The notes beneath the pieces were generated by a model. It ran no database searches. It was not told where the DNA came from and was given only the letters and a program-made list of their open reading frames with translations. Source: Nocardia miyunensis NBRC 108239 (GTDB taxonomy: Bacteria; Actinomycetota; Actinomycetes; Mycobacteriales; Mycobacteriaceae). From it: a stretch of DNA of 64,000 nt. The stretch covers positions 16,965 through 80,964 of the forward strand of contig NZ_BDBQ01000085.1 in NCBI RefSeq assembly GCF_001613065.1, given 5' to 3'. Below, in pieces: positions 24,943 to 32,777 of this stretch. Position numbers and translations under genes: made by a program. Positions within the stretch are counted from its first letter, which is position 1, and every line of letters starts with the position of its first letter.

Positions 24943-26120
24943 CGGTGCCCTCCTTGCAACCGGCCCTGCACGACCTGCAGCACCTGGATCAGGCTGCCGG
25001 TGAAGTCCTGGGCGTCGCGCAGATCCCAGAATTTGCTGTGCGCCGGATCGGTGATCAGACCGACGTCGAGGTTGGTGACGGTCGCCGCGACGGCCAGGCT
25101 GTTGCCCTTGAACGAGGCGTCCACACCGGGCCGCACCTGATGCAGCGCGTCGAGCATCGGGCCGAAGGACTTCTGCGACTGGGACAGTGCCGACATCAGC
25201 TTGCGCAGATTGTCCAACAGGCTGGACAACTGGTCCGAGGTGGTGTTGGCGTACTCACCGAGCGCGGCGCTGGTGGTGGAGATCTTGTTCAGCAGATCGC
25301 CGAGCGCCTTGTTGTTCTCGGCGATGGTGCCGATCATCGAGGGCAGCGTGTTCGCGACCTGGCCGAGCTGATCGTGATGTTCCTGGATCGTATTGGCCAG
25401 TGTGTCGAATCCCTTGAGCACACCGTCGATTCGCGCGCTGTCGGCGTGCAGCGTCGTGGTCACGCTGGTCATCTGCTTCAGCAGATCGGCCAGTTGCTGA
25501 GGCCGGCCGCCCACCACCGAATCCAGTTCGCCGGTCAGTTTGGTCAGTGCCGCGATACCGCCGCCGTTGAACAGCATCGACACCGACAGCAGCAGTTCCT
25601 CGACGGTCGCACCGGCCGAGGTGTGATCGATGCCGATGGTGTCGCCGCCGCTCAGCGGGGGCTGGCTCGCCGCATCCTTCGGCCTGCTCATCGCTACGAA
25701 CACATCGCCGAGCGGAGTGGCCTGGCGCAGTTCGGCGGTGGTGTCCTTGGGCAGGTCGATGTCCTTGCGGATGGTCAGGTCGACCACGGCCTGGAAGTTC
25801 TTGGTGGTGATGTGCGAGACCGTGCCGATGTCCGAACCGCCGATCTTCACCTTCGCCTGATCGGGCAGGTTCAGGGCGTTGGCGAAGACCGCGTGCACGG
25901 TGTAGGTATCACCCTGGGTGCCGGGTTTGGGCAGCGGCAGCGACTCCACCGTCAGCCCGCATCCCGAGGCCAGGACCAGCACCGCCGATGCCGCGGTAGC
26001 GGCAATCACAGTGCGACTGAGTCGTCTGGCAGTGCTCCCGGGCCCTACGTGGTTACGCAAGCTGCCGCCTCCGGGCCTGACGTGAGCACTGCCGGGCCTT
26101 TTTCGCATCAGTCGGATCAT
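24939..26120 (-). CDS. mceE: Mce family lipoprotein MceE, with repeat-derived N-terminal extension
   Basis: This 393-residue protein is the lipoprotein member of the Mce complex (LprK type). The lipobox is VLVLASGC, with Cys near residue 54. The MCE domain follows (YTVHAVFANALNLPDQAKVKIGGSDIGTVSHI), then the helical tunnel region with LLDNLRKLMSAL. The start codon overlaps the mceD stop (ATGA), as elsewhere in the operon. The signal peptide is preceded by about 35 basic residues, much of it encoded by palindromic repeat copy C (26028-26093). An internal start closer to VIAATAASAVLV would give a normal-length signal, so the true start is uncertain. Confidence 0.9.
   Translation of the reverse strand: MIRLMRKRPGSAHVRPGGGSLRNHVGPGSTARRLSRTVIAATAASAVLVLASGCGLTVESLPLPKPGTQGDTYTVHAVFANALNLPDQAKVKIGGSDIGTVSHITTKNFQAVVDLTIRKDIDLPKDTTAELRQATPLGDVFVAMSRPKDAASQPPLSGGDTIGIDHTSAGATVEELLLSVSMLFNGGGIAALTKLTGELDSVVGGRPQQLADLLKQMTSVTTTLHADSARIDGVLKGFDTLANTIQEHHDQLGQVANTLPSMIGTIAENNKALGDLLNKISTTSAALGEYANTTSDQLSSLLDNLRKLMSALSQSQKSFGPMLDALHQVRPGVDASFKGNSLAVAATVTNLDVGLITDPAHSKFWDLRDAQDFTGSLIQVLQVVQGRLQGGHR
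26028..26093 (-). repeat. Palindromic repeat element, copy C, in the 5' part of mceE
   Basis: Perfect 10-bp arms GGCAGTGCTC and GAGCACTGCC enclose the family core (GGAGGCGGCAGC and GCGTAACCACG on the minus strand). Compared with copies A and B, the outer arms are unrelated in sequence and the inner stem is GGCCC/GGGCC instead of GGGCC/GGCCC, so both stems are kept by compensatory change. The 66 bases are 22 codons and keep the mceE frame open. Confidence 0.8.
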
Positions 26121-27226
26121 TTCGTCAATCCCAACATTGCCGCGGTCAATCCGAAGTCGGGACCGAGGTCCTGCACCTTGCCGGTCCGGCAGCCGTCCGC
26201 ACGCATCTGGATCTTCTCGCAGAACAGGCTGATGACCTCACCGCTGAGCGCGGTGCCGATCAGGGCGTGCAGCCGCACGAAGCGGCGGTTGCGGTCCATC
26301 GAGCGGTCCAGGTTCTGCAACAGCATCGGCGCGACGTCGACCACCTCGACCAGCCCTGCGGCGTTGGCGCGCAACTGATTCGTCACATTGGTCAGCCCGG
26401 TCAGGCTGGAGGCCAGCTGATTCTGGTACTTGCCGAAGGTGCCGCTGGTGTTGGACAGGAACGCGTTGAGCTGATCCAACGTCGCCTGCAAGCCCGGAGC
26501 CTGCTGGGCCAGCAGCGAGGACATCTGCGTGACCTTGTTGCTGAACTCCCGCACCGACTTGTCGTTGTCGGCCAGCATCGAGGTCAGCTCGTTGAGCTTG
26601 ATGATGATCTCGGAGATCGCGTCCTTGTTGTTGACGCCGACCTTCAACGCGCCGGACAGGGCGTTGAGGGTGTCGCGGATCTTCTCGCCCTGGCCGTCGA
26701 CCATGTCGTAGAGCAGCGTGCCGTCCAGCGGACCCGATTTGCCGTCACCGCCGGGCGCGGGCTTCAGCGACTCGGTGAACTGGTCGATGGTCTTGATCAG
26801 CGTGTCCAGTTCGACCGGCGTGCGGGTGGACTCGATGGTCAGATGGGAATCGTCCGGCAGGGTCGCCCCGCCGGTGTACACCGGGGTCAGCTCGATGTGC
26901 CGATCGGTCACGATGGACGGCGAGATCAGCGCCGCGGTCACGTTCTTCGGGATCTTCACATCGCTGTCGATGGTCATGTGGACCTCGGCGTACTGGCTGT
27001 GCGGGACGATCTTGTCCACCTTGCCGACCTCGAGGCCGAGCACGGTGATCGGATTGCCCACGAACATGCCCGCGATATTGCGGAAGTCGGCGGTGATGTG
27101 CGTACTCGCCCCGACCGTGTCCTGCACCGAGAGCGGCATCGCCGAACAACTGCCCACCGCGACGGCCACGGCGCCGATGCCGAGCCCCTTCGCGATCCGG
27201 GCGATCGCGCGTGCGGTCGGTCTCAT
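26117..27226 (-). CDS. mceD: Mce family protein MceD
   Basis: This 369-residue protein starts at the ATG (27226) that overlaps the mceC stop. The longer open frame upstream lies inside mceC. The N-terminal hydrophobic segment GIGAVAVAVGSCSAMPL could be a simple anchor or a lipoprotein signal (V-G-S-C). The MCE domain is ITADFRNIAGMFVGNPITVLGLEVGKVDKIVP. The helical region (about 130-290) includes LNELTSMLADNDKSVREFSNKVTQMSSLL. The C-terminus has two Cys (SLFCEKIQMRADGCRTG) common to this subfamily. It forms one position of the Mce tunnel. Confidence 0.91.
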   Translation of the reverse strand: MRPTARAIARIAKGLGIGAVAVAVGSCSAMPLSVQDTVGASTHITADFRNIAGMFVGNPITVLGLEVGKVDKIVPHSQYAEVHMTIDSDVKIPKNVTAALISPSIVTDRHIELTPVYTGGATLPDDSHLTIESTRTPVELDTLIKTIDQFTESLKPAPGGDGKSGPLDGTLLYDMVDGQGEKIRDTLNALSGALKVGVNNKDAISEIIIKLNELTSMLADNDKSVREFSNKVTQMSSLLAQQAPGLQATLDQLNAFLSNTSGTFGKYQNQLASSLTGLTNVTNQLRANAAGLVEVVDVAPMLLQNLDRSMDRNRRFVRLHALIGTALSGEVISLFCEKIQMRADGCRTGKVQDLGPDFGLTAAMLGLTK

Positions 27227-28218
27227 CCCTGGCACCCCTCGATCACTCGGGCGAAGCACAACCAGTTGTCCGGGAACAGCCACGGCAGGCCGACCTCGCC
27301 GTACGGGCCGTTACCGAACGCATTGTTCAACTGCCGCAACGACGGCGGCATGAGCTGGAGCATCCGGTCGAGGTTGTCCTTGTTCTTCTGCAGGCCCGCG
27401 GCCATCGTGTCGAGCTGGTCGATGGTCGGGCCGATCTGGTTGTTGTTCTCCGCGCCGATCTGCTGCAACTGCTTGGTCAGCGAGGCGACGTTGTCCAGCA
27501 GCTGACGCAGCAACTGCTGACGTTCCATCACCCGGTTGGCGATCGCCTCGCCCTGGGTGATCACCAGCAGCACGCTGTTGCGGTTGTCGCCGAGGATCTT
27601 GGTGACCCGGTCCAGATTCTTCAGCAGGCCGTCGACCTGATCCTTGCGGTCGTTGATGGTCTTGGCCAGCGCGCCGACGCTGTCCAGCGCCTGCGCGGTC
27701 AGCTGCGGGGAGCCGTCGATCTGGTCGCCCAGGACCTTGAAGGTCTGGGTCAGCTTCTGGGTGTCCAGAGCCTCGAATTTCGGTGTGCCGATCTGGATCA
27801 CATCGGCCAGGTCGTACGGAACGGTGGTGTGGCTCTTGGTGATCCGGCCGCCCTCGAGGCCCGAGCCCTCGCCCGGATCCAGGCTGACGTACCGAGCGCC
27901 CAGCAGCGTCGCCATCTTGATCGCGGCCTTGGCATCCGCGCCCAGGTCCAGATCGCCGTTGACCTGCAACGTGATCAGGACGTGGTCGCCCTCGATCTTC
28001 TCGCCCGAGACCGTGCCCACCGGCACACCGGCCACGTCGACCTTGTCGCCGTTCTTCAGACCGGCGGTCTGCGCGAATTCGGCCTTTATCTCCTGCTTGC
28101 CGACGCCCAGCTTGCCGAAGCTCGACGAGACCACCAGCAGCAGCACCACCAGTGCCGCGCCGATGATGCCCAGCCAGAAGTAGCGGTTCGAGTTGAAGCG
28201 TTCCCTGATCTTCGTCAT
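27223..28218 (-). CDS. mceC: Mce family protein MceC
   Basis: This 331-residue protein has a basic N-terminus, one membrane anchor (YFWLGIIGAALVVLLLVVSSSF) and the MCE domain (IKAEFAQTAGLKNGDKVDVAGVPVGTVSGEKIEGDHVLITLQV). The long helical part follows (TFKVLGDQIDGSPQLTAQALDSVGALAKTINDRKDQVDGLLKNL). It ends with a Cys-containing tail (WLCFARVIEGCQG). The ATG at 28218 overlaps the mceB stop by four bases; the upstream extension of the frame is inside mceB and is rejected. Confidence 0.92.
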   Translation of the reverse strand: MTKIRERFNSNRYFWLGIIGAALVVLLLVVSSSFGKLGVGKQEIKAEFAQTAGLKNGDKVDVAGVPVGTVSGEKIEGDHVLITLQVNGDLDLGADAKAAIKMATLLGARYVSLDPGEGSGLEGGRITKSHTTVPYDLADVIQIGTPKFEALDTQKLTQTFKVLGDQIDGSPQLTAQALDSVGALAKTINDRKDQVDGLLKNLDRVTKILGDNRNSVLLVITQGEAIANRVMERQQLLRQLLDNVASLTKQLQQIGAENNNQIGPTIDQLDTMAAGLQKNKDNLDRMLQLMPPSLRQLNNAFGNGPYGEVGLPWLFPDNWLCFARVIEGCQG

Positions 28219-29243
28219 GAGCGGCACACCGCCGAATGGGAGTTGCCGCCGATCTGGGTGAGCAGGCCGCGCGGCAGCAGCACGCCGTAGAGCGAGACGT
28301 CCAGGCTGCACACATAGGCACTGGCGTATGCGCCGTCCTGGGTGAACTTACCGAGGTCGGACAGGACGTTCGGCAGGTCGATCGCCGCCTGGTCGAGTTT
28401 GGACCCGTTGCCGATCAGCATGGTCAGCGCGCTGGTGCTGGCGTTCTGCGCGGCCGCGATCTTGGGCTGCACGCCGCCGATCATCTGCACCATCGCCGAG
28501 GTGGCGTCGGCGATCTTGACCGTCGAGGACTGCAGGGACTGGCCCTGTTGATACAGCCCGCCGATCAACGCGCGGGTCTGGGTCACCAGCGTCTCCAATT
28601 CGTCACCTCGTTTCGCCAGCCCCGCCATGACGCCGGAGAGGTTGGTGATCACGTCGGACAGGATGGCGTCGCGGCGCTGAAAGTCACCCGCGAGTGCCGC
28701 GGCCTGAGTGATGAACGCGCTCAACGAGACTCCGTCACCCTGCAGCGCCTGGATGAAGGTGGTGGACAGCTCGTTCACCTGGGCGGGCTGCAAGGTCTGG
28801 AACAGCGGCTGGAAACCGTTGAGCAGTCCGGAGATGTCGAAGGACGGTTCGGTCTGGCCCAGCGGAATCGAGCCGCCGTTGTGCAGCGGAGCCGCGACGC
28901 CCTTGGTGCCGGGCGCGAGCGCGACGTACCGCTGGCCGATCAGGTTCTGGTAGCGGACAAGGGCTTTGGTGGTGCCGTACAGGGTCTGATCGCTCTGCAC
29001 GATGAACGTGACGACGGCGTGATGCTGTTTGTCCAGGTCGATCTTCTCGACCTTGCCCACGCGCACACCGGCCATCCGGACGTCGTCGCCGGGCCGCAGC
29101 CCGAGCACGTCGCTGAAGGTGGCCGAGTAGCTGGTGGTGGACCCACTCACGCTGCGCGCCAGCGTATTCCAGATGAGCACGGTCACCAGAATCGAGACGA
29201 TCGCGAAGACGCCGAAGCCGATCAGGGGTTTACGAATGCTCAT
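28215..29243 (-). CDS. mceB: Mce family protein MceB
   Basis: This 342-residue protein has an N-terminal anchor (PLIGFGVFAIVSILVTVLIWNTLA) and the MCE domain (YSATFSDVLGLRPGDDVRMAGVRVGKVEKIDLD ... LIGQRYVALAPG). A helical tunnel segment follows (about 140-280, with VMAGLAKRGDELETLVTQTRALIGGLYQQGQSLQ), then a C-terminal Cys pair (AYVCSLDVSLYG ... HSAVCRS). Its ATG overlaps the mceA stop and its stop overlaps the mceC start, so translation of the operon is tightly coupled. Confidence 0.92.
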   Translation of the reverse strand: MSIRKPLIGFGVFAIVSILVTVLIWNTLARSVSGSTTSYSATFSDVLGLRPGDDVRMAGVRVGKVEKIDLDKQHHAVVTFIVQSDQTLYGTTKALVRYQNLIGQRYVALAPGTKGVAAPLHNGGSIPLGQTEPSFDISGLLNGFQPLFQTLQPAQVNELSTTFIQALQGDGVSLSAFITQAAALAGDFQRRDAILSDVITNLSGVMAGLAKRGDELETLVTQTRALIGGLYQQGQSLQSSTVKIADATSAMVQMIGGVQPKIAAAQNASTSALTMLIGNGSKLDQAAIDLPNVLSDLGKFTQDGAYASAYVCSLDVSLYGVLLPRGLLTQIGGNSHSAVCRS

Positions 29244-30736
29244 CGGCCTGCACCGTTTTCGGTCACTTGCAAGGTTCCACCCCTCAGGATCGAGCTCAGC
29301 AGCACGTATTCGGCGACGGTCGGGCGGTGGCCCAGCAGTGCGGTGATGGCGGCATCACCGGTGTACTCGACCGTCCCCGCGATGGGAGCCGCGGACGGTG
29401 TGGTCGGCAGCTGTGCCGATGCGGGTTTGTTCGGCGGGGTCGCGGCCGGAGCAGGCAGGCCCGGAATGCCTTGTGGGAAAAGGTTTTGCAGCGGGTTCCC
29501 CGCGAACGGGTTCGCCGCGTCCGGCGAGTTCTTCTGCGGGGCCGCGGCCTGCGCGGTGTACCCGGGAATCGCGGGCAGGCCCGGAATCGCGGGCAGCTTG
29601 GGCAGCCCCTTCGCCGAATCCAGCGCCCGCGGCCGCAGCGCGCTGGGCAGCGTGCCCGGATCCGAAACCGCCGGCGCGGTACCGCAACTCGGTCCGGCCA
29701 TGGCGCCGTACCGCGGGCAGTCGCTGCGGTCGTACGGCTTGTACGGAGTGAAGGTCAGACCCATGTTCCAGACCATCTGCTTCTGCGGACCCCAGTGGAA
29801 TGTGGTGCCCAGCTGGCGAATCGAGGAGTTCAGATTCGCGATGGCGATCGGCAGCGCGTCCGGCTGGTTGGTCAGCGCGCCGAACAGATCGCCGGTGCCG
29901 ACGGTCAGGCGCTTACCGGCGTCGCCGTTGGCGGCGAACAGCGCGTTGACCTTGTCCACGGTGCTCTCGGTTCCGGTGATCAGACCGGCGACCGCGGAAC
30001 GCTTGTCGGAGATGGTCTTCGCGGTCTTCACCGACTCGGCCAGGGTGCCCATCAATTCGGGGGCGGACTGGTTCAGCGCGTGCATCGAGGCGGAGAGGTT
30101 CGCCAGCGTCTGATCAGGGTCCGGCACGGCCTTGCGCAGTTGGGTGAGCACGTTGTCCAGCCGCTCGACCGTGGAACCCGGTACGCGGCTACCACTTTCG
30201 AGTCCGTAGGACAGTGTGCTGAGCACCCGGCCCAGCTGCACCGGGTCGATCTTGTCCAGGATGGTGCGCACGGTGGTCAGGGTGTCCTGCAGGGCGATGG
30301 TGCCCTGGCTGTGGTCCTCGGCGATGGTGGAGCCCGCGCGCAGATGAGCCTTCGCCGGACCGTTGTAGACCAGTTCGACCGAGGTCACCGCGAACAGGTT
30401 GCTCGGTACGACGCGCGCGGTCACATTGGCGGGGATGTTGCCGACGAAGTCCGGCTTCATCTCGATGTGAACCTGTTGCTGCGCACCCTTTTCCGCGACC
30501 GCGACGTTCTTGACCGAACCGACCAGGATGCCGCGGAACTTGACGTCGGCGTTGTCGGGCAGGCCGTCGCCGGTGGTGCTCAGATCGGCGGTGACGTCAA
30601 CCTTGGGATGCAGGATGTAGCCCTTGTACCGGGCCATCAGGAAACCCAGGATCAGCGCGAAGACGACCAGTCCGGACGCACCCGCGACCAGCAGTTGCCG
30701 CATGGTCGGTCCGCGGCCACTCGGATCGATGATCAA
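29240..30736 (-). CDS. mceA: Mce family protein MceA with Pro-rich C-terminal extension
   Basis: This 498-residue first Mce subunit starts MIIDPSGRGPTMRQLLVAGASGLVVFALILGFLMARYKG, a cytoplasmic DPSGRGP motif and membrane anchor. The MCE domain follows (about residues 35-115: VTADLSTTGDGLPDNADVKFRGILVGSVKNVAV), then helices to about 300. The C-terminal 170 residues are Pro/Ala-rich (LPKLPAIPGLPAIPGY) before a short conserved-looking end. The start is TTG 30736, with an AGGGG ribosome site seven bases upstream. It overlaps the stop of a repeat-derived small ORF. An ATG 11 codons later would lose DPSGRGP. Confidence 0.91.
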   Translation of the reverse strand: MIIDPSGRGPTMRQLLVAGASGLVVFALILGFLMARYKGYILHPKVDVTADLSTTGDGLPDNADVKFRGILVGSVKNVAVAEKGAQQQVHIEMKPDFVGNIPANVTARVVPSNLFAVTSVELVYNGPAKAHLRAGSTIAEDHSQGTIALQDTLTTVRTILDKIDPVQLGRVLSTLSYGLESGSRVPGSTVERLDNVLTQLRKAVPDPDQTLANLSASMHALNQSAPELMGTLAESVKTAKTISDKRSAVAGLITGTESTVDKVNALFAANGDAGKRLTVGTGDLFGALTNQPDALPIAIANLNSSIRQLGTTFHWGPQKQMVWNMGLTFTPYKPYDRSDCPRYGAMAGPSCGTAPAVSDPGTLPSALRPRALDSAKGLPKLPAIPGLPAIPGYTAQAAAPQKNSPDAANPFAGNPLQNLFPQGIPGLPAPAATPPNKPASAQLPTTPSAAPIAGTVEYTGDAAITALLGHRPTVAEYVLLSSILRGGTLQVTENGAGR

Positions 30737-30900
30737 GAACGGACCCCTATTCTGTGTCTGATGCGGATGAACGGGGGGCCTGCGTGGTTACGCTCCGCTG
30801 CCGCCTCCGGCCCTGACCCGTTCATCCGGTGTCCGATGCGGATGAACGGGGGGCCTGCGTGGTTACGCTCCGCTGCCGCCTCCGGCCCTGACCCGTTCAT
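30733..30900 (-). CDS. Small ORF formed by two palindromic repeats, bridging yrbEB and mceA
   Basis: A 55-residue frame starts at an ATG overlapping the yrbEB TGA (ATGA) and ends in a TGA overlapping the mceA TTG start (TTGA). It reads MNGSGPEAAAERNHAGPPF twice, because it consists almost entirely of repeat copies B and A. It has no known homologue in my memory. It may serve to keep ribosomes moving from yrbEB to mceA rather than encode a useful peptide. Expression is not shown by the sequence. Confidence 0.35.
   Translation of the reverse strand: MNGSGPEAAAERNHAGPPFIRIGHRMNGSGPEAAAERNHAGPPFIRIRHRIGVRS
30761..30829 (-). repeat. Palindromic repeat element, copy A
   Basis: A 69-bp unit that is identical to copy B. 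On the minus strand its 11-bp outer arms are GGATGAACGGG and CCCGTTCATCC. Inside are a TCA bulge, an inner stem GGGCC/GGCCC, the conserved GGAGGCGGCAGC, and a small GCGT-AACC-ACGC hairpin. It lies between yrbEB and mceA. Confidence 0.85.
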
Positions 30901-30904
30901 CCGG
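30836..30904 (-). repeat. Palindromic repeat element, copy B (tandem to copy A)
   Basis: Identical in all 69 bases to copy A with a 75-base period, which indicates a recent duplication. The left arm (minus strand) contains the yrbEB stop codon, so the element sits exactly at the end of yrbEB and may have supplied its last codons. Confidence 0.85.
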
Positions 30905-31760
30905 AGATCCTGATGCCGGGGTTGACTCCCCAGACCGCCAGCGTGATGAACAGGTCGGCGAAGACGACCGCGATGATGCAGTACTTGATCGCCCGGCCGG
31001 CCGCGACACCGACGCCCTCGGGGCCGCCGGAGGCGAAGAACCCGTAGTAGCACTGGATGAAGGTGGTGATCGCGACGAAGACGATCGCCTTCAGCAGCGA
31101 CCACAGCACGTCGTGCGGGACCAGGAATTGGTAGAAGTAGTGCTGGAAGGTGCCGCTCGCGGTGCCGCCGTACAGTCCGACGGTCCACGCGCAGGTCAGG
31201 TAGGCGAACGGCAGCGCGAGGCAGTACAGCGGGACGATCGCGATCATCGCCGCGATCATCCGGGTGCTGACCAGATACGGCAGCGGCCGGATGGCCTGGG
31301 ATTCGAGCGCGTCGATCTCCTCCGCGATGCGCATCGAGCCGAGCTGTGCGGTGAACCGGCAACCGGCCTGCGCGGCGAAGGCGACCGTGGCCAGCATCGG
31401 GCCGAGCTCGCGGGTCGTGGCGAAGGCCGAGATCGCGCCGGTGATCGGGCTCAGGCCCAGCAGGTTCAGCGAGGTGTAGCCCTGGATGCCGACGGTCATA
31501 CCACCGAACGCGCTCAGGATCAGCACCACGCCGATGGTTCCGCCACCGACGATCAGGCTGCCGTTACCCCAGGTGACGTCCGAGAGCAGCCGCCAGATTT
31601 CCTTCGGATAGTGCTTGAACGCCAGCGGAAACGAACCGATCGACCGCAGGAAGAAGAAGACCTGATGGCCGATGCGCGCGAGCCAGTCGCGGGGTGCGCC
31701 CGCGGATGCCTTGATGCGCTCGAGTGGCCGCAGTAGCGGCGGGACATAAGTTGACGACAC
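30897..31760 (-). CDS. yrbEB: YrbE-type (MlaE family) permease, second subunit of the Mce importer
   Basis: This 287-residue integral membrane protein has about five hydrophobic segments: SLIVGGGTIGVVLILSAFGGMTVGIQGY, AAMIAIVPLYCLALPFAYLTCAW, LKAIVFVAITTFIQCYYGFFA and a C-terminal helix. The MlaE signature covers the EIDALESQAIRPLPYLVSTR loop near residue 160. It pairs with YrbEA as the inner-membrane permease that receives lipid from the Mce tunnel, driven by an MceG ATPase encoded elsewhere. It starts at a GTG (31760), four bases after the yrbEA stop. Its stop lies in repeat copy B. Confidence 0.93.
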   Translation of the reverse strand: MSSTYVPPLLRPLERIKASAGAPRDWLARIGHQVFFFLRSIGSFPLAFKHYPKEIWRLLSDVTWGNGSLIVGGGTIGVVLILSAFGGMTVGIQGYTSLNLLGLSPITGAISAFATTRELGPMLATVAFAAQAGCRFTAQLGSMRIAEEIDALESQAIRPLPYLVSTRMIAAMIAIVPLYCLALPFAYLTCAWTVGLYGGTASGTFQHYFYQFLVPHDVLWSLLKAIVFVAITTFIQCYYGFFASGGPEGVGVAAGRAIKYCIIAVVFADLFITLAVWGVNPGIRISG

Positions 31761-31764
31761 CGAC

Positions 31765-32640
31765 TCAGACCATCTGTGCGGGGAAAAGGGTGTTGTAAAT
31801 CTGCGTGATGATCAGGTTGACGCCGAACAGCATCACCGCCGAGAGCACCACGGCCGTGTTCACCGAGTTGGCGACGCCACCCGGGCCGCCGCGGGTGGTG
31901 AGACCGGCATCGCAGGCGATGATCGCCGCGAGCAGTCCGAAGATCAACGACTTCACCAGGGCGACGAGCAGGTCCGTGGTCACCGCGAAGGACGCGAACG
32001 TGCCGATGTAGGAACCCGGCGTACCGCTCTGCGCGAAGATGTTGAACACGTAGCCGGTCAGGAAGCCGACGAAAACCACGAAGCCACACAGCAGAACGGA
32101 GACTAACATAGCGGCGCCCAATCGGGGGGCGACCAAGCGCCGCAACGGGTCGACGCCCATCACCTTCATGGCGTCGATCTCCTCGCGGATGGTGCGCGAG
32201 CCGAGGTCGGCGCACACGGCCGAACCGACCGCACCGGCGATCATCAGCGAGGTGACCAGCGGCGCACCCTGCTGGATGATGCCCAGGCCGTTCGCCGCGC
32301 CGATGAACGAGGTCGCGCCGACCTGCTGCGCGACCGAACCGACCTGAATCGAGACGATGACGCCGATGGGGATGGCGACAAGCAGCGTGGGGGCCGCGGC
32401 GACACTGGCCATGAACGCGCATTGCCGGACGAATTCCGCAAATGGGAAGCGTCCGCGGAAGATGCTGACGAACAGCTCACCGACGGCTTCGATACCCATC
32501 GTGATCTGGCGGCCGAAGGTCTCGATCGACCGTTTCGGATGATCCTGCCAATACCCCCGGCCCCAGTCGAGCGCACCACTCATTCGTGACGCTGGGCGTA
32601 CGTCCTGCGACCCGCCCGGACGGTCGGTGGTGAACTGCAC
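31765..32640 (-). CDS. yrbEA: YrbE-type (MlaE family) permease, first subunit of the Mce importer
   Basis: This 291-residue membrane permease is the first gene of the mce operon. It shows the MlaE features VAAAPTLLVAIPIGVIVSIQVGSVAQQVGATSFIGAANGLGIIQQGAPLVTSLMIAGAVGSAVCADLGSRTIREEIDAMKVMGVDP (about residues 80-165), with the conserved EEIDAM coupling loop that contacts the ATPase. Four to five transmembrane helices follow. The GTG start at 32640 has an AGGGG site seven bases upstream; an ATG 19 codons in is an alternative. The 526-bp upstream region holds two palindromes that may be operators. Confidence 0.93.
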   Translation of the reverse strand: MQFTTDRPGGSQDVRPASRMSGALDWGRGYWQDHPKRSIETFGRQITMGIEAVGELFVSIFRGRFPFAEFVRQCAFMASVAAAPTLLVAIPIGVIVSIQVGSVAQQVGATSFIGAANGLGIIQQGAPLVTSLMIAGAVGSAVCADLGSRTIREEIDAMKVMGVDPLRRLVAPRLGAAMLVSVLLCGFVVFVGFLTGYVFNIFAQSGTPGSYIGTFASFAVTTDLLVALVKSLIFGLLAAIIACDAGLTTRGGPGGVANSVNTAVVLSAVMLFGVNLIITQIYNTLFPAQMV

Positions 32641-32730
32641 TGGCTAACCCCTCTCGACGTCGGTTACACGCCCCGACGACTGTTTGCTCGAGGAACCTTA
32701 CTACGGAGTTAGGAAAAACACACCACCATC

Positions 32731-32746
32731 TGTGACTGCAGTCATT
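32731..32746. promoter_or_regulatory. CRP/GlxR-like half-palindrome upstream of the mce operon
   Basis: TGTGACTGCAGTCATT matches TGTGA-N6-TCACA at eight of ten positions and contains the perfect 12-base palindrome TGACTGCAGTCA. It lies about 95 bases upstream of yrbEA. A CRP-family regulator is a reasonable candidate, but chance is possible. Confidence 0.4.
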
Positions 32747-32754
32747 GAGCCGGA

Positions 32755-32777
32755 TCACAGCCGGTAAACGGCTGTGA
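32755..32777. promoter_or_regulatory. Perfect 9-bp inverted repeat, candidate operator of the mce operon
   Basis: TCACAGCCG and CGGCTGTGA flank a 5-base spacer (GTAAA). The site is 115 bases upstream of the yrbEA start. The size and symmetry suit a TetR- or GntR-type repressor, families that control mce operons in mycobacteria. No such regulator gene is adjacent. Confidence 0.5.

Noticed and set aside
30761..30904. Tandem 69-bp repeats as a mini CRISPR array or attachment sites
   Set aside because: The spacing is only 6 bases, the units are long palindromes, other copies lie in lon and mceE, and no cas, integrase or transposase genes are near.
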